Assembly: GCA_903905655.1 (NCBI GenBank)
Contig: CAIVHG010000091.1
Coordinates: 1 to 37,532, forward strand
Direction: 5' to 3'
Length of the DNA: 37,532 nt
DNA from: an uncultured beta proteobacterium
GTDB lineage: Bacteria > Pseudomonadota > Gammaproteobacteria > Burkholderiales > SG8-41
The notes beneath the pieces are model-generated. The model had not been told where the DNA came from, ran no database searches, and saw nothing but the letters and a program-made list of their open reading frames with translations. Below, in pieces: positions 26,073-34,478 of the stretch. Every line of letters starts with the position of its first letter. Position 1 is the stretch's first letter. Both the position numbers and the translations under genes were made by a program.

Positions 26073-27056
26073 ATGGGATTTCCAGCGAGTCTTCTAAAAG
26101 CATCATTCCTGCTGACGGCAGCCGCGTTCGCTGCGTGCGCGATGGCGCAGTCGGACTATCCGACCAAGTCCATCAGGCTGGTGGTGCCGTTCGCGCCCGG
26201 AGGGTCTGCCGAGCAGGCAGGGCGAGTGCTCGCGCAGAAGCTCGGCGAGCAGATGGGCCATACGGTGATCGTCGACAACAAGCCCGGCGCCAACAGCGAT
26301 GTGGGCAACAATTTCGTGGCGCAGGCGCAGCCCGATGGCTATACCGTGCTCTACAACACCTCCAGCCTGGTGTTCAACATACACATCCAGAACAAGGTCA
26401 ACTACGACATATCCAAAGAATTTTCACCCATCGCGCTGACCGCAACCGTGCCGCAGATACTGGTGGTGCATCCTTCGGTCCCCGCCAGGAACCTGCAGGA
26501 ATTCATCAGCTACGTGCGCGCCAACAACGGCAAGCTCAACTATTGTTCGGTTGGCATCGGCAACATCGGCCACCTCACCACCGTGTTGTTTCTGAATGCG
26601 CACAACCTCAAGGCCGAGCACATTCCCTACAACGGTGGCAGCCAGTCGGCATATATCGATCTGATCGCCGGCCGCACGCAGTTCTATTTCGCGACCGTCT
26701 CCGGGGCGGTTCCATTCATAAAAGACAACCGCGTGCGCCCCATCGCAGTGACCAGCCTGCAGCGCACCAAGGCGCTGCCGGATGTGCCGACGATCGACGA
26801 GTCGGGAATGCCGAAGTTTGAGGCGACTGCCTGGCAGGGCATGCTGGTGCCGGCGAAGACGCCGGCTGCCATTGTCGCCAAGCTCAATGCAGAGGTGATG
26901 AAGGCGCTCAAGAATCCGGATTTGCTCAAGCAGTTCGACGTGCAGGGTACCATCGCGCTGGGATCGAACCCGGCAGAATACGGGGCTTATCTCAAGAACG
27001 AGAACGAGCGCTGGGGCAAGATCATCCGCGCCGAGCACATCAAGCCCGAGTCCTGA
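26073..27056 (+). CDS. Bug-family tripartite tricarboxylate transporter substrate-binding protein 1
   Basis: A 327-residue periplasmic solute-binding protein of the TctC/Bug family. It has a signal peptide (LLKASFLLTAAAFAACAMAQ) and the two Bug signature regions YPTKSIRLVVPFAPGGSAEQAGRV and QPDGYTVLYNTSS. Later come the binding-site and hinge regions IPYNGGSQS and LPDVPTIDESG. These proteins bind carboxylates or amides for TctAB-type carriers or signalling, but no tctA or tctB lies in the window. AAAGGA precedes the ATG at 26073. It is the last gene of the plus-strand series and probably recognises its substrate. Confidence 0.93.
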   Translation: MGFPASLLKASFLLTAAAFAACAMAQSDYPTKSIRLVVPFAPGGSAEQAGRVLAQKLGEQMGHTVIVDNKPGANSDVGNNFVAQAQPDGYTVLYNTSSLVFNIHIQNKVNYDISKEFSPIALTATVPQILVVHPSVPARNLQEFISYVRANNGKLNYCSVGIGNIGHLTTVLFLNAHNLKAEHIPYNGGSQSAYIDLIAGRTQFYFATVSGAVPFIKDNRVRPIAVTSLQRTKALPDVPTIDESGMPKFEATAWQGMLVPAKTPAAIVAKLNAEVMKALKNPDLLKQFDVQGTIALGSNPAEYGAYLKNENERWGKIIRAEHIKPES

Positions 27057-27092
27057 GATCCGTGCGGGGCGCAGCCCCCGCATGCAGCGCCG

Positions 27093-28172
27093 TTATGCCG
27101 GGATCGTTTTCTGAGCAGAGGTGAGGAAAGGCCACAAACCTTTCGCGCCGAGTTGCGCAACGACGCCGCCGATCCACGCCGACCATTCCGCTTCGGAACC
27201 GAATTCATCGCGCCACGACCACAGGCGCCGCGTGCTTCGGTGCAGCGGGTGCTCGTAGGTGAATCCCATCGCCGCATGCACCTGGTGCGCGATACCCGCT
27301 GCGATGCCGGCCGCTTCTCCGATGCGTGTCTTCGCGGCAGCGATTTCAAAACTCGCTTCACCGTTCGCGGCCGCCGCGATCACGGTGTCGGCCGCGGCGC
27401 TCGCCGCCGACAGCTGCGAGGCGAGGATCGCGATCTGATGCTGAATGGATTGAAACTTGCCGATCGTGCGCCCGAATTGCTCGCGCTCCTGCGCATAGCG
27501 CAGCGTCATGTTGAACACGCTCTTCATCGCCCCTGCCATGGCGACAGAGCGGAACAATGCGCCAAGCGCGATCAGGCGCGCTGCCGTCAGGCAGCCGCCG
27601 CCCACGGCGACCGCGTCCTGCGGCAGGCGCAGCGCTTTGAACTGCACGTTATCGCGCGGCTCGTTGGCGTAATTCATTCCCGGTTCGGTGATCGCAGGGC
27701 GCTCCACCACTGCCGTCGCCCACTCGCCATCAACCTGCGTCACGACAACCAGCGCGTGCGCATGCCGCGCCCACGGCACCCGATGCAACGTCCCTGAGAT
27801 CTCCCATTCTTTGCCGCGCCGGGCGAGGCTGAGCTTTTCGCCTTTGAGTACCGGTCCCACCGTCAGCGGTCCGCTGCGCGGTGGCAGTCCGGCCGCCGCC
27901 AGCAGCAGTTCAGCGAGCATGGTTTCAGCAAGCGGCGCCGGCAGGCAGGCGGCGCCCATTTCGCGTATCACCGCCAGCGCATCTCCGGGGTCCGCTCCCG
28001 CGCCGCCGCGCGCTTCGGAGACCGTCGCCTGCGGCAGCCCGGATGCATCGAGTTGCTCCCAAAGCTCCGATTGCCGCGCGCCTTTCTCGGCGCGCGCATG
28101 GACTTCATTCGTGCACAGATCGCCGAACAGGCGTGCTGCGGAATCGACCAGAATTTCTCTCATCGTGCTCAT
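27093..28172 (-). CDS. Acyl-CoA dehydrogenase, degenerate partner subunit
   Basis: A 359-residue ACAD-fold protein. The N-terminal helices (EQLDASGLPQATVSEARGGAGADPGDALAVIREMG) and C-terminal helices (AQEREQFGRTIGKFQSIQHQIA, AGIAHQVHAAMGFTYEHPLHRSTRRLWSWRDEFG) are recognisable. The usual SEP.xGSD flavin motif and the C-terminal xGTxxIQ motif are absent. Such short, divergent ACADs usually form alpha2beta2 heterotetramers with a full ACAD encoded next door. Here the complete partner lies upstream with a five-base gap. This subunit alone is unlikely to be active. Confidence 0.88.
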   Translation of the reverse strand: MSTMREILVDSAARLFGDLCTNEVHARAEKGARQSELWEQLDASGLPQATVSEARGGAGADPGDALAVIREMGAACLPAPLAETMLAELLLAAAGLPPRSGPLTVGPVLKGEKLSLARRGKEWEISGTLHRVPWARHAHALVVVTQVDGEWATAVVERPAITEPGMNYANEPRDNVQFKALRLPQDAVAVGGGCLTAARLIALGALFRSVAMAGAMKSVFNMTLRYAQEREQFGRTIGKFQSIQHQIAILASQLSAASAAADTVIAAAANGEASFEIAAAKTRIGEAAGIAAGIAHQVHAAMGFTYEHPLHRSTRRLWSWRDEFGSEAEWSAWIGGVVAQLGAKGLWPFLTSAQKTIPA

Positions 28173-28177
28173 GATGT

Positions 28178-29335
28178 TTACCTGAGTCCCAAGGCTCTTG
28201 CGATGGTGTTGCGCAGTATCTCGGTGGTACCGCCGCGGATCGTGACGGCCGGCGCGAACAGCAGGTTGTGGCGCAGCGATTCCTCGAACCTCTGATGGGC
28301 GGGATCACCGCGCATGTGCTCCGGCACCAGCGTGCGCGCGATTTGCGGAATCTCCTGGTCATAGCGCGTGCCCAGATCCTTGACGATGGACGCTTCGACA
28401 TTCGGGTTTGCGCCCGCCTCCAGCATGCCCGCGATCGACAGCGACATGTTCTGCAGCGTCCACAGGTGCGCGACCAGCCGTCCTAGCGCCTCGCTCTGTG
28501 CGATGTCGGGTTTCGGTCCCACGCGATCGATGGTCTGCAGCAGAAGATCGTGACACGCCAGCCAGCGGTCGGGAGCGCTCCTTTCATAGGCGAGATCCTT
28601 GCCCATCTGACTCCATGCCCCGCCCACTGCACCGACCACCATGTCGTCAGGCACGAACAGATCATCGAAGATGACTTCGTTGAAATCATGCTCGCCGGTC
28701 ATGTTGATGATCGGCCGCACTGTGATGCCCGGTGAGGACATGTCGACCAGGAAGCGGCTGACGCCGGCATGGCGGTTCTCGCCCTTGGGCTCGGTGCGCA
28801 CGAACAGCGACGTCACCTGCGCCCGGTGCGCGAGGCTCGTCCATATCTTGCGTCCTTCCACCCTCCAGCCGCCGTCGACCTTGGTTGCCTTGGTGCGGAT
28901 CGCCGCGAGGTCGGAACCCGAATCAGGCTCTGACAGACCGATCGCGACCAGGCAGCGGCCGGCGGCGATCTCAGGCAGATAACGCTGCCGCTGTTCCTCG
29001 CTGCCGAATTCCAGCAGCAGCGGCCCCAGTTGGCGGTCGGCCGCCCAGTGGCCGCGCATCGGCGCCCCGGCAACCAGCAGTTCTTCGATCACCACGTAGC
29101 GCTCCAGTGCGGTGCGCTCGTGTCCGCCGTATTTCTTGGGCCACGTCATGCCCAGCCAGCCGCGGGCGCCGAGGTGGCGGCTGAACTCGGGGTCGACGCG
29201 CGACCAGCCGGCGGCGCCCGGAGTAAAGTTGCCGGCCTTTTGCTCGGCGGCGAGAAATTCCCGCACCTCTGTGCGCAGCCGGCTGGCGCTCTCAGGAAGT
29301 TCTATGGGCGCGAAGCTGAAACTGGGCGTACTCAT
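28178..29335 (-). CDS. Acyl-CoA dehydrogenase, flavin-motif subunit
   Basis: A 385-residue ACAD that alpha,beta-desaturates an acyl-CoA using FAD. It carries IGLSEPDSGSDLAAIRTKA and GRKIWTSLAHRAQVT, the conserved flavin-site segments, and VIFDDLFVPDDMVVG. The C-terminal motif reads TIRGGTTEILRNTIARALG, with glycine (G368) where medium-chain enzymes have the catalytic Glu. That is common in FadE29-like enzymes, which act on bulky substrates with a different base. It is followed five bases later by a degenerate ACAD, so the pair likely forms a heterotetramer. It is downstream of the racemase-like gene. Confidence 0.93.
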   Translation of the reverse strand: MSTPSFSFAPIELPESASRLRTEVREFLAAEQKAGNFTPGAAGWSRVDPEFSRHLGARGWLGMTWPKKYGGHERTALERYVVIEELLVAGAPMRGHWAADRQLGPLLLEFGSEEQRQRYLPEIAAGRCLVAIGLSEPDSGSDLAAIRTKATKVDGGWRVEGRKIWTSLAHRAQVTSLFVRTEPKGENRHAGVSRFLVDMSSPGITVRPIINMTGEHDFNEVIFDDLFVPDDMVVGAVGGAWSQMGKDLAYERSAPDRWLACHDLLLQTIDRVGPKPDIAQSEALGRLVAHLWTLQNMSLSIAGMLEAGANPNVEASIVKDLGTRYDQEIPQIARTLVPEHMRGDPAHQRFEESLRHNLLFAPAVTIRGGTTEILRNTIARALGLR

Positions 29336-29414
29336 GATCGATCACCATGGTTCAGGATTGTGCAATACGGATGCGCAACTGCAATGTTCAAAGTCAAAGC
29401 GCGCTTGCAACATT

Positions 29415-30557
29415 TCATGCGATCACGCCGCTTTTCTTGAGGGCTGAGATCTCTGTCGCCGAGAAGCCCCACTCGGCAAGCGCAGACTCGGTGTGGGCGC
29501 CGGCGATCTCGGGACCGCTGCGGATTTCCGGCGGGGTGCGGCTCATGCGCGGCCCGGGTGCCGGATGAGTCACGCCTTCGAACTCTTGGAACATCCCGCG
29601 GGCGCGCACGTGCGGATGCTCGCGCAGCTCGCCAAGATCGAGCACCGGTGCGAAGCACACATCGGTACCCTCCAGCAGCGCCACCCACTGGTCGCGGGTC
29701 TTCTGTTTGAACACTTCGGCGAAGCGGCTGTGCAGCCGCGGCCATCCCGCGGCGTCATGCTGCTTGGGCAGGTCCTCCTTATCGAGTCCCAGTTTATTTA
29801 GCAACTCCGCATAGAAACGGCCTTCGATCGCGCCGATGGAAATCCATTTTCCGTCCCTGGTTTCATAAGCGCAGTACCAGGGCCGGCTGCCGTCGTTGGC
29901 GTTTTCTCCGCGTGCTTTGCCTATGCCGCCCGCCTCAAAGCGGCCGTGCATGGGCGTGAGCAGCGAAGTGACGCCATCGATGATCGCGCCGTCGACGACC
30001 TGTCCGAGCTCTGAGCGGCGCGCCTCGAGCAGCGCGCACACCATGCCGAACGCGAGCCACAAGCCGCCTCCGCCGTGATCGCCGACCAGTGCCAGCGGCG
30101 GCAGCGGTGCGCCGCCCTTGGGCCCGAGGTAGTGCAGAGCCCCGGCCAGCGCGATGTAGTTGATGTCGTGGCCCACGGTCTGTGCGAGCGGACCCTCCTG
30201 TCCCCAGCCGGTCATGCGGCCGTAAACGAGCTTGGGATTGGCAGCGAGACAGACGTCGGGCCCGAGGCCGAGCCGTTCCATGACGCCGGGGCGGAATCCT
30301 TCGATCAGGGCATCGGCGCTGGCGATCAGCCGCAGCGCAGCTTCCCGGCCTTCCTGGGCTTTGACGTCGAGACGGATGGAGGGACGATTGCGCCGGTTGA
30401 TCTCGTACCCGGGGTTGCGCTTGAGTCCGAGCTCCACTGCTTCGGTGCGATCGATGCGCACGATCTGCGCGCCCATGTCTGCGAGGAGCATGGCGCAGTA
30501 CGGCGTCGGGCCGATGCTTCCGAATTCGACGATCTTGTATCCCGTGAGTGGTCCCAT
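29415..30557 (-). CDS. Alpha-methylacyl-CoA racemase-like class III CoA-transferase family protein
   Basis: A 380-residue protein that fits alpha-methylacyl-CoA racemase better than transferases. It begins MGPLTGYKIVEFGSIGPTPYCAMLLADMG. It has H130 in VGHDINYIALAG and D160 in LVGDHGGGG, the same 30-residue spacing as the His-Asp pair (H126/D156) of the mycobacterial racemase. Racemases interconvert 2R- and 2S-methyl branches so that the ACAD, which is S-specific, can act. The adjacent downstream ACAD genes fit that role. The ATG at 30557 gives the typical N-terminus; an upstream in-frame start at 30614 would add a non-conserved leader. Confidence 0.88.
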   Translation of the reverse strand: MGPLTGYKIVEFGSIGPTPYCAMLLADMGAQIVRIDRTEAVELGLKRNPGYEINRRNRPSIRLDVKAQEGREAALRLIASADALIEGFRPGVMERLGLGPDVCLAANPKLVYGRMTGWGQEGPLAQTVGHDINYIALAGALHYLGPKGGAPLPPLALVGDHGGGGLWLAFGMVCALLEARRSELGQVVDGAIIDGVTSLLTPMHGRFEAGGIGKARGENANDGSRPWYCAYETRDGKWISIGAIEGRFYAELLNKLGLDKEDLPKQHDAAGWPRLHSRFAEVFKQKTRDQWVALLEGTDVCFAPVLDLGELREHPHVRARGMFQEFEGVTHPAPGPRMSRTPPEIRSGPEIAGAHTESALAEWGFSATEISALKKSGVIA

Positions 30558-30611
30558 AGTTTTTTCTAGAGTGATGGTGTGAAGAGTCAGAGTATATAGT
30601 GGCTGCATGCT

Positions 30612-30725
30612 CACGATCGTGGGCGATGGCAGTAGCGCGGATTCCGGATCGGGTTAGCGGGGGCGCACTCGAGGTGCGCACCGCGATAGTAGTAGAATGA
30701 TTAACTGGTAGCTTACAGGTCCTGT
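30612..30725. promoter_or_regulatory. Palindrome-rich divergent region between racemase-like and quinone oxidoreductase genes
   Basis: Within the 229-base divergent gap there are a CACGATCGTG palindrome (30612-30621), a GCGCAC-N5-GTGCGC inverted repeat (30663-30679) that overlaps the palindrome GGTGCGCACC (30673-30682), and ACAGG-T-CCTGT (30715-30725). On the minus strand TATACT at 30591-30596 could be the -10 of the racemase-like gene. The set suggests regulator binding for both flanking genes; no regulator is identified. Confidence 0.35.
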
Positions 30726-30786
30726 CGTCACTGTCAAGCGAACAGCTCAAGCCGCAGGCACTACCATCACTTCAGGAAAGCAACTC

Positions 30787-31761
30787 ATGCGCGCGCTGCT
30801 CTGCAAGGCTTATGGCCCACCGGAGGGCCTGGTGGTCGAGGATGTGCCGTCGCCGGTCCCAGGTTCCACTGATGTCGTGGTGAGCGTGAAGGCGGCTGGC
30901 ATCAATTTTCCCGACATACTGATCATTCAGGGCAAATATCATTTCAAGCCGCAGCCGCCGTTTTCGCCCGGCGCCGACATTGCGGGCATCATCAAGGAGG
31001 TCGGCGCGCAGGTGAGCGGCTTCAAGGCCGGAGATCCGATCCTCGCAAACCTGAGCTATGGCGGCTTTCGGGAAGAGGTGGTGGTGCCCGCCTCGCGCCT
31101 GGTCGTGCTGCCGCGCGAGCTGGATTTCAAGGCTGCCGCCGCGGTCTGCCTGCCGTACACCACGAGCTACCATGCGCTCAAAGATCTGGGGCAGTTGAAG
31201 CCCGGGGAGACACTGCTGGTGCTGGGCGCTTCCGGCGGGGTCGGCATCGCGGCCATTGAGCTGGGCAAGCTGATGGGCGCGCGGGTCATCGCCTGCGCCT
31301 CGTCCGCGGAAAAGCTGGCGGTGTGCAAACGCTGCGGCGCCGATGAGCTCATCGATTACGAGGCAACCGATTTTCGCGAGAGCATCAAGGCGCTCACCGG
31401 TGAGCGCGGCGTGGACGTAGTCTACGATCCGGTCGGCGGAAAATTTTCCGAGCCCGCGGTGCGCAGCATGGCGCGCAAGGGCCGCTTTCTGGTGGTGGGC
31501 TTCGCGGCCGGGACCATACCGAAGATCGCGCTCAATCTCATCCTGCTCAAGGGCTGCGCGGTGATCGGCGTGCGGCGCGGAGAATTCCTGATCCATGAGC
31601 CGGAGGCTTACCACGCGAACATGCGGCAGCTGATCGAGTGGCTCGCCGCGAAGAAGCTGCAGCCGTGGGTGAGTGCGACCTATCCGCTGGAGCGCGCCGC
31701 CGACGCATTCAATGCCGTCATGAGCCGCAAGGTGATCGGCAAGGTCGTGCTCGAGATGTGA
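30787..31761 (+). CDS. NADPH:quinone oxidoreductase-like, zinc-free MDR family
   Basis: A 324-residue medium-chain dehydrogenase/reductase without the structural zinc cysteines. It has FPDILIIQGKYHFKPQPPFSPGADIAG, the nucleotide motif GASGGVG at residues 147-153 followed by AAIELGKLMGARVIA, and DVVYDPVGG. Such proteins reduce quinones or the double bond of 2-enoyl or enone compounds with NADPH. In this setting an enoyl-CoA or enone reductase step is plausible. AGGAAA precedes the ATG. It is convergent with an ACAD gene across a perfect hairpin and divergent from the racemase-like gene. Confidence 0.92.
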   Translation: MRALLCKAYGPPEGLVVEDVPSPVPGSTDVVVSVKAAGINFPDILIIQGKYHFKPQPPFSPGADIAGIIKEVGAQVSGFKAGDPILANLSYGGFREEVVVPASRLVVLPRELDFKAAAAVCLPYTTSYHALKDLGQLKPGETLLVLGASGGVGIAAIELGKLMGARVIACASSAEKLAVCKRCGADELIDYEATDFRESIKALTGERGVDVVYDPVGGKFSEPAVRSMARKGRFLVVGFAAGTIPKIALNLILLKGCAVIGVRRGEFLIHEPEAYHANMRQLIEWLAAKKLQPWVSATYPLERAADAFNAVMSRKVIGKVVLEM

Positions 31762-31792
31762 CGCGCATCTCTGCAATCAGCAGAGATGCGCG
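31762..31792. terminator. Perfect 13-bp hairpin between convergent genes (bidirectional terminator candidate)
   Basis: CGCGCATCTCTGC (31762-31774) and GCAGAGATGCGCG (31780-31792) form a perfect 13-bp stem with an AATCA loop. It starts at the base after the quinone oxidoreductase stop codon and ends five bases before the convergent ACAD stop. No T tract follows on either strand, so it is an atypical terminator that could work both ways or protect mRNA ends. Confidence 0.55.
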
Positions 31793-31797
31793 CGCGC

Positions 31798-32970
31798 TTA
31801 CTCCGGTGCGGGCACCATGCGGCGCGGGCGGCCGAGCAGGTAGTTGCCGATGATGTTGCGCTGGATCTGGTTGGTGCCCTCGATAATCTGCGTGACTTTG
31901 GCGTCGCGCATGTAGCGGTTGATCGGGGCATCGTTGGAGATTCCGGTGGCGCCGAACAACTGCACCGCGTCGGTGGTGACCTTCATCGCGACATCGGTGG
32001 CGTAGCCCTTGGCCATGGCCGCGTAGGACGCCTGTTCCTCGCCGGTGGTGCCGCCATCAACCATGGCCGCCGCACGATACACCATCAGGCGCGCGGCCTC
32101 GGTCTGCATCGTCATGTCGGCGAGCATCCAGCGTATGCCCTGGTTGTCGCTCACGCGGGTGCCGAAGGTATAGCGGTTCTTGAGAAACTCGATCGCATGA
32201 TCGATCGCGCCCTGCGCAAGGCCCACGGCGCGCGCGCCCATCACCGGGCGTATCATGTTGAAGCCTTCCATGGTGGCTTTGAAGCCGCGGCCCTCCTCGC
32301 CGAGCAGATTGGTTTCGGGCACGAATACGTCGTCGAAATAGACAGGGCACGAGGGCAGTCCGCGCGCACCCATCTTGTCTTCCTTGGGCCCCACGCTGTA
32401 ACCCGGCATGTCCTTTTCCACGATGAACAGGTTGATGGCGCGGCGGCTGTTGTCGTCGCCTAACTTCGCGGCGACCACCACGAAATCCGCCACCGGGGAA
32501 TTGGTGCACCAGATCTTCGAGCCGTTGAGCTTGAAGCCGCCCGCCACCCGGCGCGCGCGCGTCCTGATCCCGGCGACATCGGAACCGCTCTGCGGTTCGG
32601 TGACCCCGATCGAGGCGCGTAGCTCGCCGGTCGCAAGTCCGGACAAATACTTTTTCTTCTGCGTCTCGTTGCCTCCGTGCAGAATCGCGCCGAACGGACC
32701 CCACTGCGCAATCATCACGTAGCAGGTGTTGTAGCATACGCGCGAAAGTTCTTCGGCCGCCACGCAGGCGGACAGGATGCTGCCGGTACCTCCGTACTCC
32801 TTGGGGAAGGGCAGTGTAAACAGTCCGAGCGACTTCAGCAGATCGAACATGTCCTGCGGATACTCTCCCGTGCGGTCGATATCGTTCGCGCGGGCGGCGA
32901 TCTTCTCGCGCGCCACCCGGCGTATGAGTTCCTGGATCTGGCGATGGTCGTCGTTCAGCGTAAACAACAC
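31798..32970 (-). CDS. Acyl-CoA dehydrogenase (canonical)
   Basis: A 390-residue acyl-CoA dehydrogenase of standard length, likely a homotetramer passing electrons to ETF. It has IGVTEPQSGSDVAGIRTRA and GSKIWCTNSPVADFVVV. Helix I reads TQIIEGTNQIQRN, with the catalytic glutamate E364 in the canonical position, unlike the other ACADs of this window. NRYTFGTRVSDNQGIRW marks the FAD/tetramer region. The GTG start at 32970 is chosen for its GAGGAG site seven bases upstream and because the N-terminus LFTLNDDHRQIQELIRRVA is typical; the open frame extends much further upstream without homology. Confidence 0.94.
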   Translation of the reverse strand: MLFTLNDDHRQIQELIRRVAREKIAARANDIDRTGEYPQDMFDLLKSLGLFTLPFPKEYGGTGSILSACVAAEELSRVCYNTCYVMIAQWGPFGAILHGGNETQKKKYLSGLATGELRASIGVTEPQSGSDVAGIRTRARRVAGGFKLNGSKIWCTNSPVADFVVVAAKLGDDNSRRAINLFIVEKDMPGYSVGPKEDKMGARGLPSCPVYFDDVFVPETNLLGEEGRGFKATMEGFNMIRPVMGARAVGLAQGAIDHAIEFLKNRYTFGTRVSDNQGIRWMLADMTMQTEAARLMVYRAAAMVDGGTTGEEQASYAAMAKGYATDVAMKVTTDAVQLFGATGISNDAPINRYMRDAKVTQIIEGTNQIQRNIIGNYLLGRPRRMVPAPE

Positions 32971-33326
32971 TTTAAGTCTCCTCGGGTAATTGATCCAGTC
33001 CAGTCCGCTTCGGCTCCCGGAGTCGCGCAGATCGCGACGGCTGGAGCAGCACACGGGGCCCGCGTCTGCAGGCGGGCTGCGCACAGACGAAATGGCGGGG
33101 CGCTGGTTGCAAATTATAGCAGCGCCGACATACCGGCGGTTGCACCCGGGTGCGCTGCCGGTGTATAAAGTATGGAAACAAGGTCGCTCCAGGCGCGCGG
33201 CGCGAGCGCATGCAATGTGCGCCGTAATGTCATAGCATTTGGGTTGGCGTTGATCCGTGGATCGGCGCAGCATTCGTCTTTGGTGTTTCCAGCCGTCCAT
33301 GCAGCAAGCGATAGGGAGGGAAAGTC
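32971..33326. other. 356-base divergent intergenic region, no gene found
   Basis: No supported coding frame was seen. The region separates the canonical ACAD gene from the second Bug gene and contains candidate promoters in both directions, described separately. GC-rich spacer surrounds them, including GC-rich inverted sequence near 33055-33085. Confidence 0.6.
33113..33169. promoter_or_regulatory. Back-to-back promoter candidates with a 12-bp palindrome
   Basis: On the plus strand TTGCAC (33140-33145) and TATAAA (33164-33169) are 18 bases apart, a good sigma-70 match facing the Bug gene. The perfect palindrome GCACCCGGGTGC (33142-33153) overlaps the -35 box and the spacer, a classic repressor position. 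On the minus strand TATAAT (33113-33118) could be the -10 for the ACAD gene, but no good -35 is seen there. If used, both transcripts have leaders of about 130-150 bases. Confidence 0.45.
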
Positions 33327-34331
33327 ATGAACAGACGTCATTTATCATCGGTGGCCTGGACTATATTAGCGGCGGCGCTGTGCGGCGGCACAGGTATCGC
33401 GCATGCACAGGGCACCTATCCGGAGCGCACGATCCGCATCGTGGTTCCGTTCGCGGCCGGGGGGTCGACGGATGCACACGCGCGGCTGCTCGCGAATCGC
33501 ATGACTCCGCTGCTCGGCCGCTCGGTGATCGTCGAGGCCAAGCCTGGCGCGAGCGGCATCATCGGCACTTCCGAGGTCGTGCACGCCCGGCCGGACGGCT
33601 ACACGCTGCTGCTTGCGACCTCATCGACGTTGATCATTGCGCCGGCGGCGGTGAAGACGCCGCCGTACAATGCAATGAAGGATCTGAACACCATCGCCAT
33701 CATCGGCGTGCAGCCGATCATGATCGTCGCGACCCCCAGCCTGCCGGCAAAGAACCTGCAGGAGTTGATCGGCTTGCTCAAAGCCAATCCCGGAAAATAC
33801 AACTACGCGTTGTCGGGCGGGCTCACGGTCAATACGTTGATGATGGAGATGTTCAAGAAGCAGGCCGGCAATCTCGACGTGACCGCCGTGCCGTACAAGG
33901 GCACCAATGAAGTGGCGCTGGCGCTGGTGGGCGGACACGTCGAGCTCGCCGCGCTGACGCCGGGTTCCGGCATGGAACTCTATCGCGCCAACAAGATCCG
34001 CGTGCTGGCGGTCGCTTCCGAAAGCCGACTCAAGGCCGCACCCGATTTTCCCACCACTGTCGAGCAGGGCCTGCCCGATCTCGTCGTGCTGACCTTCGAT
34101 GCGATCAGCATCCCTGCGGCCACGCCCAAGCCCATCACGGACCGCCTCACCCAGGTCATCGGCAGGATCATGGCCACGGACGCTTATCTGGAGGAACTCG
34201 ACCGCTTGGGCATGGAGGCATTTGCCGGCTCCACTTCGCCCGAAAGGGTGAATCAGTTCCTGAACGGGCTGATCAATCGCTGGTCGCCGACGATCAAGGA
34301 GTTGAGTGCGCGCGAAGGCGCGCAGCTCTGA
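33327..34331 (+). CDS. Bug-family tripartite tricarboxylate transporter substrate-binding protein 2
   Basis: A 334-residue periplasmic TctC/Bug protein. The signal peptide runs through SSVAWTILAAALCGGTGIAHA. The mature part begins QGTYPERTIRIVVPFAAGGSTDAHARLL, the family's first binding loop, with RPDGYTLLLATSS, VPYKGTNEVALALVGG and DFPTTVEQGLPD further on. AGGGAGGGAAA precedes the ATG. No TctA/TctB carrier genes are nearby, as is usual for the many orphan Bug proteins of Burkholderiales. It likely binds an organic acid handled by the surrounding genes, but the ligand is unknown. Confidence 0.94.
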   Translation: MNRRHLSSVAWTILAAALCGGTGIAHAQGTYPERTIRIVVPFAAGGSTDAHARLLANRMTPLLGRSVIVEAKPGASGIIGTSEVVHARPDGYTLLLATSSTLIIAPAAVKTPPYNAMKDLNTIAIIGVQPIMIVATPSLPAKNLQELIGLLKANPGKYNYALSGGLTVNTLMMEMFKKQAGNLDVTAVPYKGTNEVALALVGGHVELAALTPGSGMELYRANKIRVLAVASESRLKAAPDFPTTVEQGLPDLVVLTFDAISIPAATPKPITDRLTQVIGRIMATDAYLEELDRLGMEAFAGSTSPERVNQFLNGLINRWSPTIKELSAREGAQL

Positions 34332-34393
34332 GGATTCTACAGCGCTCTTACGCTGTCTGCGTCAAGTCGTTCTGCGGTGTCCACCAGGAGCCG

Positions 34394-34409
34394 CGGAAAG
34401 TAATTTCCG
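34394..34409. terminator. Small hairpin between convergent Bug and amidohydrolase genes
   Basis: CGGAAA-GTAA-TTTCCG is a perfect 6-bp stem with a four-base loop in the 147-base convergent gap. No T tract follows. It is a weak terminator candidate; nothing else is seen in this gap. Confidence 0.3.
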
Positions 34410-34478
34410 GTCGTCACCGACTTGGCGTCTACTGCGCGTGAGCTGAGTGTTAATAAAAAGCATCGAAGCGCGCCTCAG

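Noticed and set aside
32971-33300. In-frame upstream extension of the canonical ACAD by 110 codons
   Set aside because: The extension has no ACAD homology, lies upstream of a well-placed GAGGAG-GTG start, and covers the divergent promoter region.
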